64,000 nt of DNA from Clostridiales bacterium (GTDB lineage Bacteria > Bacillota > Clostridia > Lachnospirales > Lachnospiraceae): NCBI GenBank assembly GCA_029007785.1, contig JAQXIM010000038.1:1-64000 (forward strand), read 5' to 3'. The notes under the pieces are model-generated. The model made no database searches and had not been told where the DNA came from. It saw only the letters and a program-made list of their open reading frames with translations. A program made the position numbers and the translations under genes. Shown in pieces: positions 1 to 8,952 of this stretch; the first letter of the stretch is position 1, and every line of letters starts with the position of its first letter.

Positions 1-10
1 ACCAGCATTT

Positions 11-93
11 TTGTAAGAAAAAACTTCCACCCCGTGGAATTTAGTCCTACAAGGTGGAAGTAAGTCTTACAAAGTGGAATTAACTTTTACAAG
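11..93. repeat. 20-bp tandem repeat with one inverted copy
   Basis: Three head-to-tail 20-bp units lie at 34-53, 54-73 and 74-93, each beginning GTGGAA and carrying TACAA near its end. An inverted copy, TTGTAAG...CTTCCAC, lies at 11-30. The last unit overlaps the stop codon of the transglutaminase gene. Read on the minus strand, the unit at 34-53 and the inverted copy can fold into a hairpin of about 19 bp with a tiny GGG loop and a T-rich 3' arm, so it could work as the terminator of the upstream operon. The array may continue past the left edge. Confidence 0.8.
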
Positions 94-2492
94 TGACCCG
101 CATGAAGAATTCTTCGGCAACAATTAAGCACTATTTGATAATCCTCTTCTTCTATGATAAGACAACTGAATTGTGCCCGATTGATAATCGGCTTTATATC
201 CATGATCAGCTGAATTTCCTCCTCACTCAAATATGGTTTCAAAGACTGTCTCAGAGTTCCGGAAGAAAAGTGGATATCCTTTGGTGCGCCGCGCTGAATA
301 CAGGCGGCAAGAATTTCATGCCCAAGCAGAAGAACGGCTTCTCTCGGTTCATGCTGAATGACAGGAACACTAAGATGCCGCGATGACTGTTTTTGTTTAT
401 GACGAATACCATAACGATAAAAGATTCCAAAAAAAGTTAATGCAATCAAAAGAACAACAATCAAGGCAGCAATATAAGGAAATAGGGGATTCGATGTTTT
501 TGAATTTCCGGAAATCTGGTTATTCCGTGAGTCTTCCATCGCATTATTACCACTGCCATGCCAATCAGTTTCCCTCATGTTTTTCCAATTTTCAGTTTTA
601 TCTTCATCTGTATCATCGGGATTTTCTGATACTTTTTCTGCTTCCGGAAGTGTTTCCGATATGGAATCCAATGATGATGAGGGTTCCATATCTGAAACCT
701 CTGTTTCTTCCATACTGGAGATGGCTGACTCGCTGATGGTATTGTTAATAACCATATTTTCCGTTTGATCGGAAGAAGGCGTCATTTCCACGGGATACCA
801 TCCGAAATGATCCAGGTACACTTCTGTCCAGGCATGTGCTTGTTTTTGTGTTACGGTACATCTCCATTTCCCGTCTTCCGTGGCCTGGAAAGATGATGGT
901 TCAATACGATATCCTTCTGCATAGCGGGCAGCTACACCGGCCATTCGAAGAATCAGCGTTCCGGCAGAAGCAAAATGCATACAGTATCCCTGATGATTTT
1001 CCAGCAAAAACCATTCCACCGCATCGGTTCCCTGGGGAACAGAACCAGGTGTCAGATTGTACTCTGCCTGCTGACTTAACAGTTCAGCCGTTTCTTTTGC
1101 TATGACAAGAGGATCCTGATCGGTATCAAAACTCTGTTCCTGATACCAGTCTTCTACTTTTTTAAGAGAGTTTTCAGGATATCTGCAATACCATTCCTCT
1201 ACGAGCTGGGTATAGGATGAGGGATTGAGGGCAACATCAAATTCATTCCAATAATCATAAAATTCCGTCCCTTCCAATTCAAGAAGTGCTGACGGAAATG
1301 AATAAACTCCCAGCTGGTTATAATCACTTCCCGGAGTCAGATAAGCATCTCCCTGATATTCTGCAGAGCTTGATATGATATCCTGATACGGATGATACAG
1401 ATAGCTGTCCTTTTCATTCAACGAAAGTACTTCCATGGAAGACACAGTAATTTCGGGGTTTTTGTCCCACGCTGCAGGATACCAGATTTTTTCCGGGTTC
1501 TGCTGAAGTGTATCCGGGAATTCTGATATTTCCAGAGAGCGCCAGGCATTATTTTCATAAATGCTTCCGGAAAAACCGCGAAGAAACAGGGAAACCTGTG
1601 GTTCCTGATCCAGTGTAACAATAAGAACTTCATCATCATCAGGCAGCAGTTCATCTCCATGATTCAGATCTCCGTTTCCTATCCCTGTATTTTGAGTCGG
1701 ATCAGCAGAATGATTCGTCTGGTTTAAGGATGACAATTCACTGATCTGAGTCTGAATCATTTCTTTTGCCCGAAATGTCCATTGGGCTGGTTCAATACAA
1801 AATGTAACGAGGGTTCCAAACAAAAATGATAAGGTCAGAATCAAAACAGAACAAAGAAAAGGACGTACTGATTTGCGGCGTCCGGATAACAAGCAGGGAA
1901 AGAACTCATTTCTGCGAAGAAGTTCATAAAGAAAAGCACTGAGGAAAGTTCCAGGAAGTCCCGGACCTCTGGGAACCTGACCCACCAGCATCAAGCCGAC
2001 GCAAACGATGAAAGGAGCGAACCATGGTGTCAGCACAACTCTTTTCTTGACAGTTTCTCTCGCCCCAAACCATACAAAGGGTATCGCAGCTGCCATGAAT
2101 ATGAGCAGACTTCCAGACCCGCTTTCTGCCCAATAATGATAAGGTTCCAAAAGATAATAATTTGTTCCATAATACTCATTCCAATAACGGATATAGATCT
2201 GAAAAAAATGGCAGAACGAACGAACCAGCTCCATCCGGCTATACCAGAAAACAGCTGCCATAATTAATAATCCAAACAGAAATATAATGAGTTTTTTTCT
2301 TGATTTTCCCGAAGAAATTATCGACGAAACAAGGGCAAGAAAAAGATAAATAATAAAAAGAGGGAAAAATCCGATTTTTTCCCCCGAAAAACAGGATACC
2401 AGATGTATAGCACTAATTGCCGGAATTACCGGGAAAAGACTTAGGATGATTCTGTCTATCCCGATTAATACATTCTGTCTTAATTTAATCAT
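87..2492 (-). CDS. TgpA-type membrane transglutaminase-like protein
   Basis: A predicted polytopic membrane protein of about 801 residues with an extracytoplasmic transglutaminase-like domain. The first ~240 residues hold several hydrophobic segments. The middle contains the transglutaminase core, with the putative catalytic Cys in GYCMHFAS (about residue 505) and His in AHAWTEV (about 555), then GWYPVEMTPS. A Ser/Glu-rich linker and a further membrane segment (about 690-710) precede a short cytoplasmic tail. I chose the ATG at 2492 because AAGGAG lies 6 nt upstream; the frame is open slightly further through a TTG. It is last in the sigma factor/MoxR/DUF58 operon, the usual partner arrangement for this family. 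The substrate is unknown; peptide or protein processing at the envelope is a guess. Confidence 0.88.
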   Translation of the reverse strand: MIKLRQNVLIGIDRIILSLFPVIPAISAIHLVSCFSGEKIGFFPLFIIYLFLALVSSIISSGKSRKKLIIFLFGLLIMAAVFWYSRMELVRSFCHFFQIYIRYWNEYYGTNYYLLEPYHYWAESGSGSLLIFMAAAIPFVWFGARETVKKRVVLTPWFAPFIVCVGLMLVGQVPRGPGLPGTFLSAFLYELLRRNEFFPCLLSGRRKSVRPFLCSVLILTLSFLFGTLVTFCIEPAQWTFRAKEMIQTQISELSSLNQTNHSADPTQNTGIGNGDLNHGDELLPDDDEVLIVTLDQEPQVSLFLRGFSGSIYENNAWRSLEISEFPDTLQQNPEKIWYPAAWDKNPEITVSSMEVLSLNEKDSYLYHPYQDIISSSAEYQGDAYLTPGSDYNQLGVYSFPSALLELEGTEFYDYWNEFDVALNPSSYTQLVEEWYCRYPENSLKKVEDWYQEQSFDTDQDPLVIAKETAELLSQQAEYNLTPGSVPQGTDAVEWFLLENHQGYCMHFASAGTLILRMAGVAARYAEGYRIEPSSFQATEDGKWRCTVTQKQAHAWTEVYLDHFGWYPVEMTPSSDQTENMVINNTISESAISSMEETEVSDMEPSSSLDSISETLPEAEKVSENPDDTDEDKTENWKNMRETDWHGSGNNAMEDSRNNQISGNSKTSNPLFPYIAALIVVLLIALTFFGIFYRYGIRHKQKQSSRHLSVPVIQHEPREAVLLLGHEILAACIQRGAPKDIHFSSGTLRQSLKPYLSEEEIQLIMDIKPIINRAQFSCLIIEEEDYQIVLNCCRRILHAGHL

Positions 2493-2543
2493 GAACAACT
2501 CCTTGAAACGGACCCAGTCTCTAAAGCTGTGTTTCAGATTCTG

Positions 2544-3638
2544 TTAAAAGACCTGCCCTTTTTCACTTAACAACCGGTGCCAGTCCGATTGATTCCATTT
2601 ATTTATTGTTTCGCCGTGAAGCGAAAGGGAACCATCCAGATGCCAGCCGTATATTGCTGCATATTGACGATGAGGAAAATATGCCTGGAAATGATCTTCC
2701 GGTGAATAATCCCCGTCAAGATCATAAATAACAGATTCTGAGGGGGAAGATATTTTTTCTGCCAAAAGAATTTGGAGGTGATAAACGGCTTCTTCACTGT
2801 CTACTGCAATGATTCGATAATCCCCAATCGATTCCATCCATCCCACATCATGGCGGCATTTTTCCTGAACCAGGGCCATGGAAAAGGAAAGAATCAACGA
2901 ACAAAAGCGATCGTAATCATTCTGGCGAATTCCCGGTTTTCCCATATCATCCACCAAAAAAAGGATGCGTGAGACATCCGGCTGACTCCATTCCTTTACA
3001 ATAAGATTTCTTTTTCCTGTGCTGATTTTCCAATGAATCTGCTGAATACGGTCTCCGGGGCGATAATCTCTGAGATCAAATAATTCTGTATTATCATTGC
3101 CGGCCTGGTCCAGATACGAAGAGCTGTCTGTCCAGAAACTCCACACTTCATTTCGGATTTGAACACTGGCAGGATATATTTCCGGTAAAATCATATGAGA
3201 AAAAACGATTTTTTTACCGGAATGAATGAAAAAAAGACCTGTCATATCTGAAACTGACAATTTTTTAATCTCTATTTGATTCTCTCCCACATGAAGATCG
3301 AGATCTTCCACCAGATATTGCCTGGATTTTCCTGCTCCCAGAGAACAATCCCAGTGCCGGATCTCCAATCCGCCGGATGGGATATGCCGGATTCGTAAAA
3401 CAATTCGTATTTTTGCAAAATGGAATGGTCCTTTGTTTGTCAGGATAAAACGAGCTTTTTCATCCTCATCCACAATCTGCCAGGTGAGGAACCGACTTCC
3501 CAGTAAAGTAAAAACATAAGACAGAACCGGAAAAATAAGGGTTACATTCATCAGCAGCGCAAAAGAGGGACATGGGTATAAGATGCAGCAGAATAACAGG
3601 CAGCAAAACCATAAGATCCAAATGAACCAACGTTTCAT
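2544..3638 (-). CDS. DUF58 domain protein (MoxR partner)
   Basis: A protein of 364 residues with two N-terminal hydrophobic segments (about residues 1-40) and a C-terminal DUF58 module, recognised by DLRDYRPGDRIQQIHWK and the later KEWSQPD. DUF58 has a von Willebrand A-like fold and almost always neighbours a MoxR AAA+ ATPase; the pair is thought to act as a chaperone or assembly system. The start is the ATG at 3638, whose ATGA overlaps the TGA of the moxR gene. The frame is open further upstream, but that would overlap moxR by about 200 bp and lacks similarity to the family. It is followed by the transglutaminase gene after a 51-bp gap. Confidence 0.9.
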   Translation of the reverse strand: MKRWFIWILWFCCLLFCCILYPCPSFALLMNVTLIFPVLSYVFTLLGSRFLTWQIVDEDEKARFILTNKGPFHFAKIRIVLRIRHIPSGGLEIRHWDCSLGAGKSRQYLVEDLDLHVGENQIEIKKLSVSDMTGLFFIHSGKKIVFSHMILPEIYPASVQIRNEVWSFWTDSSSYLDQAGNDNTELFDLRDYRPGDRIQQIHWKISTGKRNLIVKEWSQPDVSRILFLVDDMGKPGIRQNDYDRFCSLILSFSMALVQEKCRHDVGWMESIGDYRIIAVDSEEAVYHLQILLAEKISSPSESVIYDLDGDYSPEDHFQAYFPHRQYAAIYGWHLDGSLSLHGETINKWNQSDWHRLLSEKGQVF

Positions 3639-4582
3639 TCTCTTGTCCCCCGCATGCCGGGCATAGGAACCCGTTCCAATATATCCTGAATGATATCTGC
3701 TCTTCTCTTTCCCGTTGCCCTGGCCTGGGGTGTCAGTACGAGACGGTGGACTGCGACAGAAGGAAAGCAAAGACTGACATCTTCCGGTACGACATAATCT
3801 CGATGATCCAGGTATGCGATTGCTTTTGCCATATCGCAAAGAGATAATGTTGCTCTTGGACTTAATCCCAGTTCCAGATTTTCATGCTTTCGGGAACAGG
3901 CACTGAGCTCCACCATATAGGAATAAATATCATCGTGAATATAGACGGATTTTACCTCTCGATTCATTTGGATTAAAAGGTGGCGATCTACTACTGGCTG
4001 TATTTTTGACAGCGAACTGGTACGATCCTGCTTTAAAATCTGTATTTCATTTTCCCGATCCGGATACCCCAAAGATAAACATATCATAAAACGATCCAGC
4101 TGGGATTCCGGGAGCATCTGAGTACCGGCTGAGCCAACTGGATTTTGAGTAGCAATCACTACAAAGGGCTTTGGCAAATGCATTGTTTTTCCGTCAACCG
4201 AAATCTGTTTTTCCCCCATGGCTTCCAAAAGAGCAGACTGGGTTTTCGGAGAAGTCCGATTGATCTCGTCAGCCAGGAACAGGTTACACATGATGGGACC
4301 ATCTTGAAACTGGAAATGTCCGGTTTCCGGATTATAAAGAGAAAAACCTACTACATCAGAAGGCATAATATCCGGAGTGAATTGGAGTCGTTTATACTCC
4401 AGCTGCATGGCTCTGGCAAAGGCCAATGCCATCGTTGTCTTTCCCACTCCCGGTACATCATCAAGAAGAATATTTCCGCCGGCAAGAATCGCTGCAGTGA
4501 TCAGGCGTACCCGCTCCTCTTTTCCGACCATCATACGATTTACTTCCTGAATTATTTTGTCAGTATATTGTGAAAAAAGCAT
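3635..4582 (-). CDS. MoxR family AAA+ ATPase
   Basis: An AAA+ ATPase of the MoxR class. It has Walker A (DDVPGVGKTT), Walker B (LFLADEINR), a sensor-1 Asn in VVIATQNPVG and a lid domain at the C-terminus (315 residues from the chosen start). The start is uncertain. The ATG at 4582 has GGAGAGG about 8 nt upstream and gives the usual MoxR N-terminus. The ATG at 4630 would overlap the preceding stop as ATGA but has no clear ribosome site. The gene is cotranscribed with the DUF58 and transglutaminase genes. In known systems such ATPases remodel or activate partner proteins, often at the membrane; here the target is unknown. Confidence 0.92.
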   Translation of the reverse strand: MLFSQYTDKIIQEVNRMMVGKEERVRLITAAILAGGNILLDDVPGVGKTTMALAFARAMQLEYKRLQFTPDIMPSDVVGFSLYNPETGHFQFQDGPIMCNLFLADEINRTSPKTQSALLEAMGEKQISVDGKTMHLPKPFVVIATQNPVGSAGTQMLPESQLDRFMICLSLGYPDRENEIQILKQDRTSSLSKIQPVVDRHLLIQMNREVKSVYIHDDIYSYMVELSACSRKHENLELGLSPRATLSLCDMAKAIAYLDHRDYVVPEDVSLCFPSVAVHRLVLTPQARATGKRRADIIQDILERVPMPGMRGTRE

Positions 4583-4626
4583 ACTTATATCCTCTCCAAT
4601 TTGTCTCCCTGTTTTCTGCAGATATA

Positions 4627-5475
4627 TCATTCATTTGAAATGATAATGGGAATAGTCAGGTAATCGCAGTCGACAAGTTTCTGGTCTTTTTCCTGAGCAA
4701 TATGATAAGCTGCACGCCAAAGATGCCATCCTTGAAAACGATATTCATAATCTGATGTCAAGGAAAAGGAAAAAAGAATGTGGCTGCTTTCTCCCCCACG
4801 AATATATACAAAGGAATTATTGTATTCATCTGTCACTTTTAAGGAAACGTAGTCCGAAAATTTATTCTCATCTAATTGAGGATAATCGGCCATCATAAAA
4901 GTGTCTGTTTCCGATAAGGATTCCGGCATGTCAGGAATCCATTGGAACGAAACTGTATTCAGATTCAAGCCTATTGTATTCTCCGTATTATTATAAACTG
5001 TTATCTGCAGAGAAGTAGTTTCCTCGAAAGCAGTATACCAATCGGTTATTTCCCAGGATAATGGTTCGATTCCTCCTGGCATAGTGGTATTCTGATCGAT
5101 TTGATAAGAGTTTGGCTGAAGATCATCCGATTTTTCACCGATGGATGCTGCGGATTCAAATTTCCCTGAATCAGCAGGCAAATTCCCGTCCATCTGACAA
5201 TTTTTTGCAGAATTTTCGTTTGGAAGAATTCCAGGAATCCGAGAAGCAATACAAATCAGAAAAACTGCTGCAGCCGTCCCGACAAGTGAATAAGTGAATC
5301 GTCGGTTTTTCTTTTTTCGCTTCTTTTCCTTTTCAAAAAGCTGATTCATATTATCTTCAAATTCACGAGAAAATACATGGGTAATTCTGCCATGAGAAGA
5401 AGGCAGGCGATCGAGTTCTTCCTGCTGAGCGGCAAGCAAAGCCTGTCTTAGTTTTTCTTCATTGGATAGATTCAC
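4627..5475 (-). CDS. membrane-anchored anti-sigma-factor-like protein
   Basis: A 282-residue protein that starts inside the sigma factor gene (ATGA overlap, 4 bp). A cytoplasmic N-terminus of about 60 residues, helical and ending in a very basic stretch (KEKKRKKKNRR), leads into one membrane helix (about 63-82) and a 200-residue extracytoplasmic domain with predicted beta structure. Position, coupling and topology are those of an anti-sigma factor that holds the ECF sigma factor at the membrane. No zinc-binding ZAS motif is visible, so the anti-sigma role rests on context. The outer domain would be the sensor. I do not recognise its family with certainty. Confidence 0.7.
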   Translation of the reverse strand: MNLSNEEKLRQALLAAQQEELDRLPSSHGRITHVFSREFEDNMNQLFEKEKKRKKKNRRFTYSLVGTAAAVFLICIASRIPGILPNENSAKNCQMDGNLPADSGKFESAASIGEKSDDLQPNSYQIDQNTTMPGGIEPLSWEITDWYTAFEETTSLQITVYNNTENTIGLNLNTVSFQWIPDMPESLSETDTFMMADYPQLDENKFSDYVSLKVTDEYNNSFVYIRGGESSHILFSFSLTSDYEYRFQGWHLWRAAYHIAQEKDQKLVDCDYLTIPIIISNE

Positions 5476-6011
5476 GATTTCACTCCCTCCTTTTTTAATA
5501 TTTCAGCCAATTGTTGTCTGGCGCGAAAAAGTCTTACTCGATATAGCCGGGGACTAATCCCCAGCAATTCGGCTATCTCTTTATCTTCCAGGTTATGCAA
5601 AAATTTATACTCCAATACAATGCGGTAATGATCTTTTAATTTCTTTATAGCAGCAACAAGTTCTTCTACCGTCTGTTTTTCCAATAACTGATCTAATACA
5701 TCCGTTCTTGTTCCACCAATGATTTCTTCAATGGGTTCTTCCGTCTTTTGGCGTTTTCTCAATATATCAATCGCTTTATTCTTTACTATTGTTGCCAGAA
5801 AACTCTTTGTGGAAGCTTCAAAGGGATCTTCTATCTTATGAAGATGGCGCATCAATGCAATAAAAGCCTCCTGTACAGCATCCTCTGCCAATTGGGGATC
5901 CCTCAAAACAGAATTGGCAAGATACCACATCCAGGTTTTATATGTAGTATAAAGAATCTCAATTTTTTCACGTTCCGCATTGTCCTCCATTGCGGACAAA
6001 AACCATATCAT
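5472..6011 (-). CDS. ECF-type RNA polymerase sigma-70 factor
   Basis: A 179-residue sigma factor with region 2 (LAEDAVQEAFIALMRHL, KNKAIDILRKR) and region 4 helix-turn-helix (LEDKEIAELLGISPRLYRVRLFRARQ) and no region 3, as in extracytoplasmic-function sigma factors. The ATG at 6011 has GGAG 9 nt upstream; an inner ATG at 5990 is possible. It heads a five-gene operon with its presumed anti-sigma and the MoxR/DUF58/transglutaminase set. It probably drives its own operon through the ECF-like promoter at 6039-6065. Confidence 0.93.
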   Translation of the reverse strand: MIWFLSAMEDNAEREKIEILYTTYKTWMWYLANSVLRDPQLAEDAVQEAFIALMRHLHKIEDPFEASTKSFLATIVKNKAIDILRKRQKTEEPIEEIIGGTRTDVLDQLLEKQTVEELVAAIKKLKDHYRIVLEYKFLHNLEDKEIAELLGISPRLYRVRLFRARQQLAEILKKEGVKS

Positions 6012-6038
6012 TTATATTTACTCCATTCCTAATCATAT

Positions 6039-6065
6039 AACGTATGGACTCAGGCAAAAATTACA
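6039..6065 (-). promoter_or_regulatory. candidate ECF-type promoter of the sigma factor operon
   Basis: On the minus strand, TGTAATTTTTG (-35 like, 6060-6065) is followed after 15 nt by TACGTT (6039-6044), 28 nt before the sigma factor start. TGTAA plus a T-tract with CGT near -10 resembles autoregulated ECF promoters of Firmicutes and does not look like a sigma-A site. This is pattern recognition from a single example. Confidence 0.45.
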
Positions 6066-6083
6066 AATAATTTGTTTTTTTTC

Positions 6084-6121
6084 AAAAAAATAAACTGCTG
6101 CTCCTGGGGAGAGCAACAGTT
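6084..6121 (-). terminator. intrinsic terminator after 6145-6465
   Basis: Arms AACTGTTGCTC and GAGCAGCAGTT (one mismatch) form a hairpin at 6093-6121, followed on the minus strand by a T-run at 6084-6092. Confidence 0.8.
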
Positions 6122-6144
6122 GAATTGCGTCTTATGTAAAATAA

Positions 6145-6465
6145 TTACAATCCTGATCTTGCCAGCTTTTCACAGATCTTCCGAATCACTTTCCCATCAA
6201 CTCCTGCTGCACTGAGACCAGGTGTAGAGTGGACAATCAATTTTCTGGATTCTCCACGATCTGTCAAAACAACAGACAGAGAAACAACACGCCCACCAAA
6301 ATAAACACAGGTTCCTGTCCAAAAGCAGATGTCACTTCCATCCTGTTTCAATTCTGTTTTTTCAAGGACAGATTCGTAAGCCCCCAGGCACTCTCGGATT
6401 ATGACATCTACTTTCGGCGCCAGAGTTTCAAAACATTCTTCATAGTCTTTTTCCAAATATGCCAT
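6145..6465 (-). CDS. conserved small protein of unknown function
   Basis: A soluble protein of 106 residues that I do not recognise. The ATG at 6465 is preceded by GGAGGG at 8 nt and begins MAYLEKDYEECF. An upstream in-frame ATG at 6519 lacks a ribosome site. The sequence alternates helical and beta segments, with SDICFWTGTCVYFGGRVVS in the centre and a basic C-terminus. There is no signal peptide or membrane helix. It stands alone between a terminator and a divergently read transporter gene. Confidence 0.75.
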   Translation of the reverse strand: MAYLEKDYEECFETLAPKVDVIIRECLGAYESVLEKTELKQDGSDICFWTGTCVYFGGRVVSLSVVLTDRGESRKLIVHSTPGLSAAGVDGKVIRKICEKLARSGL

Positions 6466-6631
6466 ATGCAATTCCCTCCGCTTGGCATAAATTGTATCAT
6501 AATTAGTTGAGAAAGGCAATAAATTCTTGAATTCAGCGAAAAACTTCCTGGATTATTCGTTCTTTTTTTAACTGTATCCGAAACATTTATTTGTGAAATC
6601 TTTATTATTTTACTGAAAACAATGACAATTC

Positions 6632-6660
6632 TTGCATTCAGTGGAAGAATGAGATAAAAT
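6632..6660 (+). promoter_or_regulatory. sigma-A-like promoter of the AEC transporter gene
   Basis: TTGCAT (6632-6637), a 17-nt spacer and TAAAAT (6655-6660) lie about 70 nt before the transporter start. Confidence 0.55.
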
Positions 6661-6730
6661 AATTGCGTATTATAAACGAAAACGTCGCCATGCCTTGTGT
6701 TACATTCCATTGGCATGAGAGGGAGCAATT

Positions 6731-7669
6731 ATGCAGTTGAGTCTTCTGTTAGCAAAGCAAATCATTTCGATGGCACTGATTGTTTTACTGGGCTGTTTAC
6801 TGGTAAAGAAAGGATTCTTTGATGAAAAAGCCACCAGTGTCATCGCCAAACTAAATCTCAGTATTATTGCACCCTGTGCGATTTTTCATTCTTTTCAAAT
6901 GGAATTCAGTATGGAAAAACTGACCGGACTGGGAGCAGCTTTCCTTGCTGCCATATTGATTCACATATTATTCATTGCTGCCGAGTTCATATTGAGGAAG
7001 CCCTGCAATTTATCACCGGTAGAATCTGTCTCTGTTATCAATACCAACGGTCTGAACCTGATTCTTCCGTTGATTATGGCTACCCTGGATTCTGAAATGA
7101 TTTTCTATTGCAGTGCTTTTGTTGTAGTACAGACAATAATACTTTGGACATATGGTTTGAAACTCATCAGCGGTGAACCGAAAATACATTTGAAATCCCT
7201 TTTGAATCCCAATATTGTTGCCATTCTTCTGGGATTTCTGTTCTTTCTGTGTCACATCACTTTTCCGGAAATATTAGATACCTCTATAAAGAATATTGGC
7301 GACATGGTTGGTCCTCTCAGTATGCTGGTGATTGGTATGCTCATGGGACCGTTGGATTTGAAAAAAGCCTTTGGTAACATAAGAGTTTATCTTACAGCAT
7401 TTATCCGTCTGATTCTGTTTCCCATTCTGTCCGTTCTGCTTATTCGTTATTCCGGATTGCTGAAGATTCATCCTATGGCTGAACAGATCTATATGGTTAC
7501 CATGTTGGCTGCCGCTTCCTGCAGTGCTGCCTCCATTCCTCAGATGGCTCAGGTATATGGAAAAGACGCTGAAAGTGCGAATTACTCCAGCATGCTTAAC
7601 GTTGTTATTTTGGCCTTCAGCATTGTTACCCTGCCTTTTATAATTTATATCTATCAAATGATACTCTAG
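6731..7669 (+). CDS. AEC family (auxin efflux carrier-type) transporter
   Basis: A membrane protein of 312 residues with about ten hydrophobic segments arranged as two repeats. The start (LLAKQIISMALIVLLGCLLV), the KKGFFDEKATSVIAKLNL region and the second-half segment MLAAASCSAASIPQMAQVYG are typical of the AEC family, which in bacteria carries malate, malonate or other organic acids. GAGGGAG lies just before the ATG. The gene is monocistronic, with its own promoter and terminator. The substrate cannot be told from sequence. It is a possible organic-acid permease for the catabolic cluster at 38-45 kb, but nothing physically links them. Confidence 0.9.
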   Translation: MQLSLLLAKQIISMALIVLLGCLLVKKGFFDEKATSVIAKLNLSIIAPCAIFHSFQMEFSMEKLTGLGAAFLAAILIHILFIAAEFILRKPCNLSPVESVSVINTNGLNLILPLIMATLDSEMIFYCSAFVVVQTIILWTYGLKLISGEPKIHLKSLLNPNIVAILLGFLFFLCHITFPEILDTSIKNIGDMVGPLSMLVIGMLMGPLDLKKAFGNIRVYLTAFIRLILFPILSVLLIRYSGLLKIHPMAEQIYMVTMLAAASCSAASIPQMAQVYGKDAESANYSSMLNVVILAFSIVTLPFIIYIYQMIL

Positions 7670-7673
7670 TCAT

Positions 7674-7722
7674 AAAAAGTGCTCTTATAGGATTTCAGGA
7701 TCCTGTAAAAGCACTTTTTTTA
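7674..7722 (+). terminator. intrinsic terminator after the AEC transporter gene
   Basis: AAAAAGTGCTCTTATAGGAT pairs imperfectly with ATCCTGTAAAAGCACTTTTT, followed by a T-run. It may also serve bioB weakly from the other side. Confidence 0.85.
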
Positions 7723-7756
7723 CATATTATGCCGGCACTTTCTTTTTATACTTTTT

Positions 7757-8743
7757 CTATCGCTGCCAGAGCTGAGGCTCATATCCCAATTCTTTCAGCA
7801 TTTGCAAATCCGTTTCTATCGTGATTCCCGATGTTGTCAGCATATCTCCGGAAATGGCTGCATTTGCGCCGGAACAAAAACAGGATCTTCCTTTATCAGA
7901 AAGAAGACCGCGTCCTCCGGCCAGTCGTATCGAGGCATCCGGGACAAGAAAACGAAATACTGCCACAATTCTCCTCATTTCGTCCTCACTTAAAACAGGA
8001 AGAGATTCAAAAGGTGTTCCGGGAATAGGATTCAGCATGTTTACCGGTATGGAACGGATTCCCAATTCGCGAATCATCAAAACAAGATCAATCCGGTCTT
8101 CCATCGTCTCTCCCATTCCCATAATTCCTCCGCTGCAGACATTCAGGCCGGATTCTTGTGCCATTTTTATGGCAGCAATCTTATCATCAATGGAATGCGT
8201 CGTGCAAACTTGAGGAAAATAACGACGAGAAGTCTCCAGATTATTGTGCACCCGACTCACACCTGCTTTTTTAAGCTTACTGTATGAGTTCTCATCCAGC
8301 AGCCCCGCCGAAACACATACCTCAATGGAGCCTTCCTGACGAATTTGACTCACTGTGAAACATAACTGATCAACTTCTTTTTCACTGAGACGTTTTCCAG
8401 AGGTAACAATGGAATATCGAAGAACACCACGTTTTTCCAAATTCAAAGCCTGCTGCACAACAATATCTGAAGGCAGCATCGGATATGATTCTACTTTTGT
8501 GGGATAAAACGATGATTGAGCACAATATTTACAGTCTTCCGAACATTTTCCGCTTTTTCCATTAATGATGGTACAAAGATCAAAACCATTCTTACAAAAA
8601 TGATATCGAATCTCATTCGCCGCTTTGCAGAGTTCTTCCAGAGGCATTTCTGCCAATTTCATACCTTCGTCCTTGTTCAGTAATTCACCTTGAAGTACTC
8701 TTTCTTTAAAACCCTGAATTGTTTCCTGATTATTATTTTCCAT
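7757..8743 (-). CDS. bioB: biotin synthase
   Basis: A radical SAM enzyme that inserts sulfur into dethiobiotin to make biotin. The 328-residue protein has the radical SAM cysteines in CSEDCKYCAQS, the following YPMLPSDIVVQ, the GGIMGMGET motif and the C-terminal LAGGRG segment. Length and order match BioB throughout. No bioA, bioD, bioF or bioW is nearby, so the cell probably takes up dethiobiotin or has the other genes elsewhere. A BirA-like operator overlaps the promoter about 200 nt upstream, so biotin repression is likely. Confidence 0.97.
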   Translation of the reverse strand: MENNNQETIQGFKERVLQGELLNKDEGMKLAEMPLEELCKAANEIRYHFCKNGFDLCTIINGKSGKCSEDCKYCAQSSFYPTKVESYPMLPSDIVVQQALNLEKRGVLRYSIVTSGKRLSEKEVDQLCFTVSQIRQEGSIEVCVSAGLLDENSYSKLKKAGVSRVHNNLETSRRYFPQVCTTHSIDDKIAAIKMAQESGLNVCSGGIMGMGETMEDRIDLVLMIRELGIRSIPVNMLNPIPGTPFESLPVLSEDEMRRIVAVFRFLVPDASIRLAGGRGLLSDKGRSCFCSGANAAISGDMLTTSGITIETDLQMLKELGYEPQLWQR

Positions 8744-8923
8744 TTTATCCAGCCTTTCTTCCTGAAAATCCTACAACACAGAACAAGTCTTCTTATTTAC
8801 ATGAAATACATGATGTTGGGATCAAAAGGATTGTACCCCATAATATAAAAGGATTTCTCCGCGTTTCACGTTCCCGAAATCCAGGAAACATTCTCTTTAT
8901 ATCCATCATGGCTTATATGTATT

Positions 8924-8952
8924 AGTATATCTTGTTCATTATACAATGTCAA
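8924..8952 (-). promoter_or_regulatory. bioB promoter
   Basis: On the minus strand TTGACA (8947-8952), exactly 17 nt, then TATACT (8924-8929). This is a near-consensus sigma-A promoter reading toward bioB, with a leader of about 180 nt. The -35 box lies inside the BirA-like palindrome. Confidence 0.8.
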
